DNA of 64,000 nucleotides from Alnus glutinosa (lineage: Eukaryota; Streptophyta; Magnoliopsida; Fagales; Betulaceae), in NCBI RefSeq assembly GCF_958979055.1, contig NC_084886.1, positions 43,078,654 through 43,142,653 of the forward strand, given 5' to 3'. The notes under the pieces are model-generated. The model was given only the letters and a program-made list of their open reading frames with translations, was not told the DNA's origin and did not search any database. A program made the translations under genes and the position numbers. This document shows, one piece after another, positions 11,110-21,007 of this stretch (position 1 is the first letter of the stretch; each line of letters opens with the position of its first letter).

Positions 11110-12030
11110 TTAAATCACACCACTTTTTTTGATGAGTTTTAATACAATCGACAAAAAGAATATAAGAAATTCGGTAAGCAGATTAGTCGACAGAGATCGA
11201 AGAGATCTCACGACAACCGGCCAGTAAACTTCTCTCTGACGATTGATTTGGCTACAGCCGCTTTGGCAAATCAAGATCAAGGGTACTGATCGAACATGAC
11301 ACCCTTCCCTTGGTACATGTAGCCTCACCCAATCAATCAATGGGTTAGAACTTGGAACAAGAAGCTAATGAGAAAAACGAGAGAGAAACAACAAAAAAGC
11401 ACACAATTTTGCTAAACAAAATTGTAAATTGGGCACCAAAGAGAAACTCATTGCAGGCTTCCGTTTTTCCTTTAAAATCAAAGAAATACACTTTTTGATC
11501 AAATTCATCTGTCAATTAGATCACTCCTACAACACGTTAAAAACTAATTTTTTAAACCAATAATTAAACAGAGAGCCATGTCGATTGACCAGAGGTAAAA
11601 GATCTAACATACGCTTCACATACTAATTTGATCGCTCGAACTAAAAAGAAAAAACCAACCAAAAAAGAAAAGCATACGAAAATAAATAAAAATAAAAATA
11701 AAAAAATCAGAATTTCAGAGAGAGATGTGGAATTGAATGTTGCGACTTGTTCGAGGCCATAATCAAAACGAAAGGATTTGATAGGCACGGAGAATCGCTT
11801 TAGGAATTTTATATCGCCAACCTTCAATGCAATTTGCGCCATCTGTTATTGACGCTCTTGCTCTGCAAATTGGCTTTTTTTAAACATTCTCATTTCTCAA
11901 AATTCAAAGAACAGAATAGAAAAAGAAGAAGAAGGTGGAGAAAGAATCCTAACCCTAAAATTGGTGTGACTGAGAAGCGAACTTGGCTGGCCGTGAACAC
12001 TTGATGGTTCAGAATGCCTTTTTATAGAGG
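11110..12030 (-). other. putative transcription unit of unknown nature, telobox/TATA headed
   Basis: On the minus strand a TATA box (12019-12026) lies downstream of paired teloboxes (12039-12053), a promoter layout typical of plant ribosomal-protein, translation-factor and snoRNA genes. About 180 bases on is an ATG at 11842 that opens MAQIALKVGDIKFLKRFSVP and remains reasonable for some 40 residues (to ATFNST) before a T-rich, intron-like stretch. Further down (about 11340-11150) another compact, less AT-rich block could be a later exon or an RNA. I could not find a splice path I trust and recognise no protein or snoRNA, so this is reported as a promoter plus a possible first exon only. Confidence 0.3.
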
Positions 12031-12053
12031 CCTTTGTAAAACCCTAACCCTAA
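12019..12053 (-). promoter_or_regulatory. TATA box with teloboxes
   Basis: TATAAAAA on the minus strand at 12019-12026, and AAACCCTAA repeats at 12039-12047 and the next 7 bases; another AACCCTAAAA lies at 11951-11960. The two-repeat length is a telobox, not a telomeric array. Confidence 0.5.
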
Positions 12054-12194
12054 TTGGTATGTGAAATGACAGACCTGCCCGGCGATTTTGAGGAGGTGGA
12101 TTTAGGTTGGGCCGTGGGTCGAGAGTGGGCCAGTACATCACTTCCAATAAACTGGGCTTGGGATTTGATTGGCGGACAATTCAAGCTCCCTCCG

Positions 12195-12250
12195 TTCAAA
12201 TGTGTATTTTTTTTTTTTTTTTTTTTTGTAAGTATTCAAATGTGTATTTT
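12195..12250 (-). mobile_element. ultra-short retroposon scar: poly-A plus about 7 bases between 16-bp direct repeats
   Basis: TTCAAATGTGTATTTT occurs at 12195-12210 and again at 12235-12250. Between them is only a T-run and GTAAGTA; on the minus strand this reads TACTTAC followed by a poly-A tail. Other LINE copies in this window end in ACTTAT(C/A)AAAA, so this looks like an L1 insertion truncated to its last few bases, with the direct repeats as target-site duplication. Confidence 0.6.
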
Positions 12251-12289
12251 ACTCTATAATTATTATTATTTCCATTTTTGTAGGGGAGA

Positions 12290-12560
12290 TTACATTAAAA
12301 TAGAAAAATAAAATACAAGAGGGGTGGAGCACCCCTACAAGGTTACAATGATCAAGAATAAACATTACTCTACACAAATAAGCTAAAATATTAGGAATTG
12401 GCATATGAGTAGCCCAACCCAATATTAGAAGTTCGTCCAAAGTGAAAGTTTTGGAGACAAAACAATAGCTGAACTGCCACAAAACTGACAAAAGACACTC
12501 ACTGTATAACTGAAAGAAGACTTGAGAGGAAGAGGGGAGCTGGGGGTCAACGATGAGCAA
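12290..12560 (-). repeat. possible retroposon 3' portion
   Basis: The minus strand is an open but featureless frame that then runs into GTAGGGGTGCTCCACCCCTC, TTGTATTTTATTTT and an A/T-rich end, in the style of LINE 3' UTRs elsewhere in the window. No domain and no convincing target-site duplication. Followed at 12576-12675 by AATA-type and TA simple repeats. Confidence 0.3.
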
Positions 12561-12675
12561 TAAATTTAACTTCCACTACAAAAAAAATAATAATAATAAA
12601 AATAAATAAAAATAAATAAAAAATAAAAGCCAGACCACTAGATTCAACTCTAAATTTATATATATATATATATTC

Positions 12676-13153
12676 GAACTTGGAAAGGGCAACGAAAGCC
12701 AAATAAAATAAAATAAAAGCAATTCCAAGATCAATGTGATGGAAATAAGTAAGCTCTCTTGAGTCTTTACCATTCCCGTTTCATCATAGGACCCAGTCCC
12801 GCATCTTCGTATTCAATCACCACAAATCTACCGTTGAATCACAAGAAATTGAAAAAAGCTTAATCCAACGTTCCATATCATAGATTCGATGTGATACTAA
12901 AACAACAAACCACACGTAAAAGCATTTTCTATTAATCTTATATTAAAACAGAAAAATCCATTAGATAATAAACTATTGGTTCTAAGCCATCTAGAAATCA
13001 AAATGATCCAATTCTAGCAAATTTTAAATTCATAACGAAAATTTCTTGGAATTGGTAAAATGATATTTCGATCAAAAGTGTATCACACGGGAATCAACCA
13101 TTTGTATGATTCTTTTATAGAAAGAAATTACAAAAATGGTATGTTGCTGCCAT
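12676..13153. other. intergenic, no gene seen
   Basis: AT-rich DNA with no supported coding frame or repeat boundary. Confidence 0.35.
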
Positions 13154-13162
13154 TTTATTAAA

Positions 13163-13265
13163 GAGTAATGATTCACTACCATCTAAATATACAACTTTTC
13201 ATCACCTTATTTATCTGGCAAAGTGGTGAAAAGTTGTATATTTGGGTGGCATTGAATCATTACTC
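13163..13265. mobile_element. MULE-type MITE (GAGTAATG ends), copy A
   Basis: 103 bp with terminal inverted repeats starting GAGTAATG and ending CATTACTC; the arms pair through CAACTTTTCA/TGAAAAGTTG. Flanked by perfect 9-bp target-site duplications TTTATTAAA (13154-13162 and 13266-13274). A 9-bp duplication is characteristic of the Mutator-like superfamily. Confidence 0.85.
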
Positions 13266-13278
13266 TTTATTAAATGAT

Positions 13279-13403
13279 GAGAAATGATTAAAATACTCAC
13301 ACTACACAACAATGACACAATACCAAGGCACAATGGAGTGGGGTCCATGTGTGCCTTGATATTGTGTTATTGTTGTGTAGTGTGAGTGTAAGGATCACTC
13401 CCC
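13279..13403. mobile_element. MULE-type MITE with long hairpin (ACTCACACTACACAAC core)
   Basis: 125 bp; ends GAGAAATGAT... and ...ATCACTCCCC are imperfect inverted repeats, and the inner arms ACTCACACTACACAACAAT / ATTGTTGTGTAGTGTGAGT pair almost perfectly around a short loop. Flanked by 9-bp duplications TTAAATGAT at 13270-13278 and 13404-13412. Confidence 0.8.
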
Positions 13404-13415
13404 TTAAATGATTAA

Positions 13416-13585
13416 GAGTAATGTTTTTTGCATAACTCTTATACAACTTTTGCACAACTCTAACAACTTTTTTTTAAGATCAATCATTGAATATTTAGGG
13501 CCCACATATAAGAATACAAATCCAATGGTTAATCATATAAAAAAATAGTTAGAATTGTGCAAAAATTGTGCAAGAAACATTACTC
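13416..13585. mobile_element. MULE-type MITE (GAGTAATG ends), copy B
   Basis: 170 bp, GAGTAATG...CATTACTC ends, same family as the 171-bp element at 23337-23507 (shared CACAACTCTAAC, TTTTTTTTAAGATCAA and GGGCCCACAT-like middle). Flanked by 9-bp duplications AATGATTAA at 13407-13415 and 13586-13594. Confidence 0.85.
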
Positions 13586-13867
13586 AATGATTAAAGATGA
13601 ACTTTTTAATTTAGATTATTTATAAATTATTAATATTAAAGATTATGATAACATTTGAAACGAGATCCAAGCGTAATACATATAAATCTCCTTTTTTGTA
13701 CACCATTTCTAGAACCTCCAATATTTGACAACAAGCTGATGCAATCCATACAGCGTTATACAAACGTTTGATTTCCTCCTATAAATCAAATTTGTATTGT
13801 TAAACTTTGGCCATTCATTTCTATAAAACTAGAAGATATTTTTATACATACATCAACGAAATGTTAT

Positions 13868-14192
13868 TATTATTATTTTTTTTTTATAAGTACATGAAAA
13901 CAAATTACAACATAAAAGAAAATACATAACAAAAGCTGGGCAACCCTAAATTAAAACTAAGAATAAAAGTATGCGCGGATAATACTTTCAAAGATGCGAG
14001 CCCAATGGTTTGAGGCACGAATTCCACAAAATCGAGGTCACCATAAAATGTGATTTGTGAAGTGAAATGAGTCACAAGGACCCAAACACCATTACAGGAG
14101 TGAATAGGAGGAGGAAGAATCAGGGAAGATGCAACAGAATAGCCTAGAAATACAAAAAAAAAAAAAACAAAAACAAAAAAACAAAAACACAT
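13868..14192 (-). mobile_element. LINE 3' end, 5'-truncated
   Basis: Minus strand ends in CATGTACTTATAAAAAAAAA (poly-T at 13871-13880 on plus), the same terminal wording as other L1 tails in the window. The open frame through it has no recognisable domain. The 5' limit is uncertain; an A-rich tract at 14155-14185 may belong to another insertion. Confidence 0.45.
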
Positions 14193-15393
14193 AAATTCGA
14201 TAACTAGTGGAGCCCTGCGTCAGAGGGGTGTTCGCCGGTGCGTGAACACCACACGCCGGCGTGAATGGTCAGAAAACTTGCAGAAATCGCCGGAGGATGG
14301 AAGGCCACCACAGAAAACCAAGAGCAGCACAGGAGGAGGAGGAACGTGACACACACACGCCAGCGAGTGAGATTCACTTGCTGGTGTGTGTAGTCTACGC
14401 GCCGACGTATAAATGGTTGTTGGAGATGCGAGCGGCATCAGCGCAGGCAAAAGACGACAGGGAAGGCAGAGGGTTGGCGCATGACAACTAGGAATTGGTA
14501 GAGGAAAGTAGATCTAGATATGAAAATTTTGACCCAAAATCCTTGACAAACCTGGTTGAAGACACGGATGGAGGCGGAGTCACCAGATGAGAAAAACCGT
14601 GAAAAGACAAGAAAATTGCTGTAAAGATAAGTGGATAGCTAGAGATTAGGCCTTAAACTCCGATGGCCGAAAATATTGAAAAATTGTAAGAAGATAGGTG
14701 GGCAGTTGGAGATTGGGCCTTAACTCCGATGACTGAAAATACTGAGAAACAGTAAGAAGGGTGGAGAGAAATATGGCAGAAGGCGAAGAATATGGTGGGT
14801 TTTGTGGTGGGGTGGATGGAGATGGTAGGGAACGGGTTAGGGTGTTGGGGAGTCCCATGGAGTTGCTCACAGAAGGGTTCAAAAGTTTTAGAGAGAAGGT
14901 AAACGTTCTCTCACTAAAACTTAAAGGGAAGGTTTAAGAACGAAATGTTATTTGCATTGAAATCATTTTGTTGTGATAAAATAGAATGCATTTATTGTTT
15001 TTGTTTTTTTAAACCTCAAAACCATAGGAATTAGAAAATAAAATCCTATCACAAATTATATATATTCTTTGTTTTTGTAAAACCCAAGTAAGCGTTAAGG
15101 GTTTCCATCATGACTTATCAAGACAAGAAACTGACAGAGAGATGGATTAAGTTTAGGTGCTGTAGTTTTTCCAATAATTAAAATCTAACTTTATTTTCTC
15201 TCTTTTTTATAAAACACTTAAAACTAGATCTTGACCATTAAAAAAATTAAAACACTTAATGCTGGTTTTTTTTTTTTTTTTAATAGCACCTATGCCTAAT
15301 CCTTGATGGGGAGGAGTTTTTAGCAATTGAAAATTCCTCAAGCTTGTTCGTGGTTTGAGAGGAAGTTGTTAAAACTTAGAGATGAAACAAGAA
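14193..15393. other. noncoding or decayed repeat, no gene supported
   Basis: Includes a GC-richer patch (14200-14490) with CGCCGG-like wording and short open frames on both strands, none with a recognisable domain. Two related phrases GATAGGTGGGCAGTTGGAGATTGGG / AAGTGGATAGCTAGAGATTAGG near 14630-14730 indicate a local degenerate tandem duplication of roughly 75 bp. Confidence 0.35.
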
Positions 15394-15755
15394 GTTTTTT
15401 GAAATTTGAAGTTGGAGATGGTAATAATATCCACCTCTGGTTTGACAATTGGCACACAACTGGGGTGCTATTGGATAAGTATGTATGGCTTCAGGGTCGT
15501 GCATGACTCTCATAGTAATTTGGAGGCTCGAGTGTCCACGGTTTTAAAGAATGGTAGCTGGTTTTGGAGGCCAATGCGCTTTAATCAGTTGGTGGAAATC
15601 CAAAATAGTTTTTCTCTGGTTACTTTCGGGGAGAAAGATAAACCTATCTGGGTTGTTTCTAAATTTGGGATTTTTTTTTTTCGTGTTTTGATACATGGAA
15701 TGCAACTAGGAAGATGCATGATTCAGTTGATTGGGATTTATAGCATGGCTTGCTA
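15394..15755 (+). mobile_element. LINE fragment (RT to zf-RVT linker)
   Basis: In fragments of frame the plus strand reads FEVGDGNNIHLWFDNWH, then VSTVLKNGSWFWRP and DKPIWVVSKFGIFFF, the sequence order of the L1 linker before zf-RVT (VGDG..I.LW.D.WH, then W..R, then W). Stops and shifts break it. Both ends are missing. Confidence 0.55.
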
Positions 15756-16270
15756 TGACAAATGCTCCCACTACTCTCACTATTGCCATTTGGCCGGAAG
15801 CCGATGGATCTCACCGTTATGGCCAAATTTGACCAAATGGCCAGGATCTTGCTGTTCTGGCGTCGGATTCCGACCAGTGCCGAAATCTGGCTTGTCAGAA
15901 TCCGGCTTGGTCGAAATCCAGCGATGGTTGCCGGTTTCCGACAATGGTCGACTGCTGGAGCATGAAGGTCGACTGCATCGTTTAAAAAAATGTCAATTAC
16001 GTCTATCGTCTAGGGAAAATTTATTAAGCTTTTTTTGTCAAACGAAAATCATTTTACGATTGATTATTATTCTCGCCCCCACCAAACACCGGAAAATGTC
16101 GAAATTATTTTTCAGAAACCATTTTACACCGAAACAATCGGAGCATAAGTCAAAGACAGGTGTGGAGTTTCCTCCACCTTTGCAAAGTCAAACTTAGACC
16201 ATTACAGACCACAGCTGCTAAAGGATAACCTTGACAACAGAATATGCCTCTACGTTATATGAATACCTAT
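15756..16270. repeat. probable dispersed repeat relic, not classified
   Basis: Contains CACCAAACACCGGAAAATG followed by CATTTTACACCGAAAC-like wording, a style seen in abundant noncoding plant repeats (short phrases of 'GGTGTTTGG' type). No coding frame beyond chance; limits not defined. Confidence 0.3.
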
Positions 16271-17420
16271 AAAATCTAGGAGATGACACATTCTGAGCTA
16301 TAAATAGTTTTTACAGTCCAGGTTTGATTTAAAAAACAAAGCAGACTGCATTAGAAGACTACTAATAAACAAACAAACATAAAAACAGAGATCCATGGGA
16401 GACGGTTGATGCAAAAAATTCGGACTCCCTTCTAAATCGCCAGCAGAATGTGTGCCTTGAGTGGAATAACCGTAGCCTTGAACTCCCCCATTTTCGGAGG
16501 GTGAGAAAAACTGTATGGGCATATTATCTATAGCCATGAGCTGCTCCACACTCAACTTGCTGATCCATCAGTGAACCGCTCCCCAACGCCGCAGCTTATC
16601 CCGTGCTTTGCTAAGGAGGAAACGCGTCGTATCTATAATCATGGAGTGAACCATTGCTTATCCCGTGCTTATCAGACGGTTTTTCCACCTAGGCAAGTCC
16701 GATTTCCTCGTTTTGTTGTCCTCCGACATGGGAGCGGTTACCTTAAACTCGTAACCGCTCCCCACTCAAACCTTCGTCCAATCAAAGAGCCGCTTGCCAT
16801 CGTCACAGCATGTAGTCCACCAACAATACCACATGGAGAAAACCTGTTACAACTATTGACACCGGCGTTGCTGCCAAAACCTCTTCCAAAACGTGCTCTG
16901 GCCTCATGAAAACAGAACCGATTTACCATAATGAACCATGAAAGATATCTCTCTCATTCCAACCCCTGCTTGCCGTCATGATCAAAACCGTCATTTTTTC
17001 CATCAAATCCAGCAACCACATCATGTATTAACAGTAGATCCAACACCGGAACAGGGTGGACAAAACGATATGCAAACCATTTCCCTATAAGACATGATCT
17101 TCCCCAGTTGACAGTACCATTCAATTCCTTACCCGCAACCATACCAACAGACAATACTCCTTCGATGTCAAGAAAAAACGCCGTGGATTTGGAGAGATCC
17201 TCTGCCATGACGCCCCAACGAACCAAGAAAGAAAAAACACAATAAAGACAGAAAATCAACTTCTCCATCCTAGAACAGGACAAGAAAACAACTACCTTCT
17301 CCTCTAAGGTGACAACGTCGCCATAAGAGAGAGAAAATCCTCCCATAAGCTAAAATCAAGAACCTAAAAACACCATCCCCTCCTCCTCAACACGAGACCA
17401 AATTTCCTTCGCTCTTTGCT
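16271..17420 (-). other. long weak open frames, unidentified
   Basis: The minus strand carries broken frames at 17346-16954 (with GRSCLIGKWFAYRFVHP) and 16555-16298. They may be relics of a retroelement or of a captured gene. I recognise no domain, and no ATG/splice structure is convincing. Confidence 0.25.
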
Positions 17421-18849
17421 CTCAGATTCGAGAGAGTTCGAGATGCAAGTGGTTGGATTATTGGAAGAAGAAAACTTTACAAGCTAATATTTGTAGACTT
17501 GGTTTTGGGTGTACAATTTACAACTTGTGGTGAAACATAAACGAAATCAAACACGCTGGTCATCCTCGTACATAAGAGCAAATTTTGCAGCAAATCCATT
17601 GGGATGTTAGAGCTAAGCTTTTGGACAAAAGGCAAGTTTCGGTTTACTGATTCTGTGAGCATTTAACTGATAAAGTAGTAAAGAAAACAATGGCCTATTC
17701 AATTCCACTCGGATTTGCTTCTTGATTAGCTATTTTATCCGGGCCAATGTGTGTGTCTACAATTCTCTGCCTCTACCATTCTCTGCCAACAATGCCTCCT
17801 CCAGTGCTAACTGAAAGTCGCTCAAATTTGCTCTTGCACAACTGGGTCTACCCCTGATATCTGAACAATGCAAGATTCTAGCAACTACCTGATCATTCAA
17901 TAACAACTAATCCAAACATCATTCACGACCAGTTGGCTACACCCGTGTCCATGAATTCCATGAATGGGTATATCATTCCCTGATTCACCCATGAAGCTCT
18001 ACCCATCACAATTCACTTAGAACCCAAAATGGACAGAAGTATCGAAGGCAGAGATGAAGAGAGGAGAATTTGCCCTTTGCGTTCTGTTCTTCTAGTAAAA
18101 ATCAAGATTCATGCACATAACACCAAGAACACAACAACTCAGGACCATTTCTGGATCTTGCAAAATGGGATTGATCAAAATGGCCACCAAGTGGATATCT
18201 TCTCCCACATGTTACTCAAACTATATCACCCGAATCAAAGTCTGCTTGGCTTTTATAGACTTCCTCTTTTGAGGATTTCTTTTTGCCATTCACCGATTCC
18301 CACAAAATTCAACCTCGCTAATAATGTCACTTCCTATCGAAGCGAAGAATTCACACCAAATGTTTTCGCCATAGAGCTACTAGTATTCAAATGCTTTTCT
18401 TAACCTACTCAAACAACTTCTCCTTCCTCTTCCCTTTCAACAATTAGATAAAACTTCGAGTTCTTGAACCTAGAATCCTCGTCCTCACTCTTTTTAACAA
18501 ATCTCATTCCGTCTAGTTACATTTGATAATCCTTGTTGACTTTTGGTTCCCCACTCTACCATATATCAATAACGAAGTCATACAACCTCAAAAGCAGTAT
18601 CTGAACCCACCATTGTGATGATTTCAACAATGGAATCATATATGGATAAAGGTCATGAGACATGGCCTAGCAATTTATGATTTAGTTGACAGAGTGTATT
18701 ATGCAGAATGCCAAGACCAAGTTAGTGTAGCTAAGTCAATCTATTGAAAAAAAAAATTGTAAATAATCACAATGCAAAAGATCTGACTTATTGATATAAG
18801 CAGCAAAGACCCATTGACAGGCCAATAAATAGTATAGCTCATATAGGCC
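17421..18849. other. intergenic, no gene seen
   Basis: The 124-codon plus-strand frame at 18029-18403 is not supported by domain, codon style or splice context. The region leads into the left edge of the tandem duplication. Confidence 0.35.
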
Positions 18850-19216
18850 CAGGCAGAAGAGCATATCTACTAAGGTCATGACAGATTGACAAGTTGTTTA
18901 TAATTTATGAGAATGTATGAATATATTCATAACTTAGAATGGCAAAGTTGAATTCCTGTAGCTAATACATATTGATAGATGTAGCTTAATAGCAGGAACT
19001 CAAATAGTCTTCAAATAATCACAATGCTAGAGCATTATTTGAAATGAGAGTTAAATTCATATTTTCAAATGCTCAGAATGCTACAGCCTACAGCTATGTT
19101 TTTCCTGGTCTAATTTCCTACAACAACAATTGATTTCAAGCAAAGATTTACAGTTCTATAGACCACCAAATGAAGTTCCAATGAGATACAATTATAAGGT
19201 TTAGATACTCAAACTC

Positions 19217-20416
19217 TTAGGCCTTCACTTCCACTTGTGTCGGTCCACGATCCGGGATCAACAACCCAAGGCCTTCCTTCCTCTCACTATGCAAAGAAAC
19301 TTTATACTTGTTCTCATACATCGGATTAGACGTCAAAATCCGCAACTCAGAATCCCCTCTAATCTCCAAAACCTCCGGCAACCCATTATTACACCCCTTC
19401 GACATACCAACATCAATCCGTATCGCCCGGTTATCACAAACACCATTGATCCCAACCTCCTGAATCGTATGCCCCATTATCATTCTCTTAGCCCCCGGAA
19501 TTGTGGCGAGCACGTGTTCAAGAGCTGAACAATCGCAATTCTTCGCCAACTCTTCCGAAAACTTCCTCAACCACACCACCGCATCCCTGCCCCTACAATA
19601 CCTTGGTGCGTGTTTCTGCCCCAACCCATTGATCCAATCCCTCACCTCCTCATTCATCCTCTCCAACCCATACTCAACATGTTTCGCCAAAAGCCCGCCG
19701 TGGACGAAAATCGAGTCTCCGATAACCAAGACCGTCGCGTTCTGGGACAAAAACCGCCTCGATATCGGCCCACTGGGCCGTAGCGCGGCGATTCTCGCTC
19801 TGAAAGCCTCATCGGAATCTCTGAGGCCGCGAAAAGCCAATGGGTCCTTGGGCTTTTCCAAACCCTCGCAAAGACCTTTCATTGCTTGCCCCACACGGTA
19901 CCACTCCGCCCAAACCTCAAACTCCTCCAAACCCTCCTTCGTCACGTACCGGAAATCGCCCTCCACGTTCATGATCTCGTGGTTGCCGTTCATGGTGATC
20001 ACGGTCCCGCCGGTCCTCGCCGCTTGCCGCTTCAGTCTCTCCAGGAAGTACAGGATCTTGAGCTCGTCGCCGCCGCGGTCGAGCACGTCGCCGATCTGTA
20101 CCACGGTGGCCGACCCGCCTATCCATTCGTCGGAAGCGTCGATCAGATCGGCGAGCCTGAGCGCCTCCTTGGACTTTTCGAGGTCGCCGTGGAGATCGCC
20201 GATCGCGACCAGACGGCCCATCGGGGCCGGGTAGCGGGTCCGCAACGGAGGCGAGGGTAGAGAATCGTCAGGGGCAGTTTCGTAATTGAGAGGGTTAGGG
20301 TTTGGGGGCAGGAAGAGACCGCCGCTGACGGAGAAGTCGATGAAGGTTTCGACGAAAGCCGTGAGGAGTTTGGGGACGTCTTCGCAAGTGGGCGTGGCCG
20401 CCGATTCTGTGCCCAT
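19217..20416 (-). CDS. SLP2: Shewanella-like protein phosphatase 2 (SLP2-type PPP phosphatase), copy 1
   Basis: Single-exon metallophosphatase of the PPP superfamily, bacterial-like SLP class; in Arabidopsis SLP2 associates with MIA40 in mitochondria. 399 residues from ATG 20416. Metal-binding and catalytic motifs are intact: GDLHGD (residues 73-78), GDVLDRGG (109-116), GNHEIM (144-149), FVHGG (237-241), MGHT (314-317). No obvious N-terminal transit peptide, as expected for SLP2 rather than the plastid SLP1. The frame can extend 15 codons upstream to 20461, but that extension is absent in the paralogue, so the start at MGTESAATP is preferred. It is markedly GC-richer than its surroundings, which creates long antisense shadows. 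It shares an approx. 420-bp divergent promoter with FAM136A. It differs from the copy at 24593-25792 at 17 residues; none falls in a catalytic motif. Confidence 0.93.
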   Translation of the reverse strand: MGTESAATPTCEDVPKLLTAFVETFIDFSVSGGLFLPPNPNPLNYETAPDDSLPSPPLRTRYPAPMGRLVAIGDLHGDLEKSKEALRLADLIDASDEWIGGSATVVQIGDVLDRGGDELKILYFLERLKRQAARTGGTVITMNGNHEIMNVEGDFRYVTKEGLEEFEVWAEWYRVGQAMKGLCEGLEKPKDPLAFRGLRDSDEAFRARIAALRPSGPISRRFLSQNATVLVIGDSIFVHGGLLAKHVEYGLERMNEEVRDWINGLGQKHAPRYCRGRDAVVWLRKFSEELAKNCDCSALEHVLATIPGAKRMIMGHTIQEVGINGVCDNRAIRIDVGMSKGCNNGLPEVLEIRGDSELRILTSNPMYENKYKVSLHSERKEGLGLLIPDRGPTQVEVKA

Positions 20417-20838
20417 TGTCTGCGTTTTCTTGTTTGTATTGCAAATTGGGTTTTGCTGCAACTGCGACTATCTATGGAGCATGAGAGACAGTGAAGGTTT
20501 TACGGTTGCGTTTCCGTTTACGTTTCTTTACTTTGACTTAATCAGCGCCTCCCAATACTTTTGAATTAAGGAATTTTCGTATAATTGTATTGCTCAGAAG
20601 AAGAAAAGAGAAAAAAAAGCAAATATCTGCTGAATATAAAAGAAAAATAAAATAAAATGTTGGGCCAAGCTGAGCCGAGCCCTTGAGGCCGGGTATGGGT
20701 TGGGTCGGCGGTTTGTTGGTTTTGAAATCCAGTAGCTATCGAGGCAGGCGGAAACAAAACCCTAAACCCCAGGGGAGTAAAAGAACTAGCTAGATTGCAA
20801 TTTGCAAATGCCTTAAAAACCTCAGAGAAAACAGAGAG
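20417..20838. promoter_or_regulatory. bidirectional promoter, SLP2 / FAM136A copy 1
   Basis: 421 bases between the two divergent ATGs. It holds TGGGCC (20661-20666), a Site II type element common in plant nuclear genes for mitochondrial proteins, and a telobox AAACCCTAA (20757-20765) close to FAM136A. Both motifs are kept in copy 2. Confidence 0.65.
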
Positions 20839-20967
20839 ATGGATCACATTGCAGCAGCTGAGGAGCGAATTGTGTCAGAGCGAGTACGGCAAAAACTACA
20901 CCAAGTCAATTTAGCCGCTAAAGAACATCTTTCTCCTATCCAAGACCATGTCAATTTCACCCTTCAG

Positions 20968-21007
<40 letters not shown>

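Noticed and set aside
12039-12053. Interstitial telomere repeat
   Set aside because: Only two AAACCCTAA-type units in a promoter position next to a TATA box; this is a telobox.
18029-18403. 124-codon plus-strand frame in the intergenic region left of the duplication
   Set aside because: No recognisable domain, no supporting promoter or splice sites, and AT-rich surroundings where such frames arise by chance.
19503-20260. Long plus-strand open frames (243 and 124 codons) antisense to SLP2 copy 1, repeated at 24879-25636
   Set aside because: They are shadows caused by the GC-rich codon pattern of SLP2. They recur in the paralogue only because SLP2 is duplicated, and they have no domain, promoter or splice context.
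20417-20461. N-terminal 15-codon extension of SLP2 copy 1
   Set aside because: The paralogue lacks this extension, and both share MGTESAATP as the first conserved residues, so the downstream ATG is the better start.
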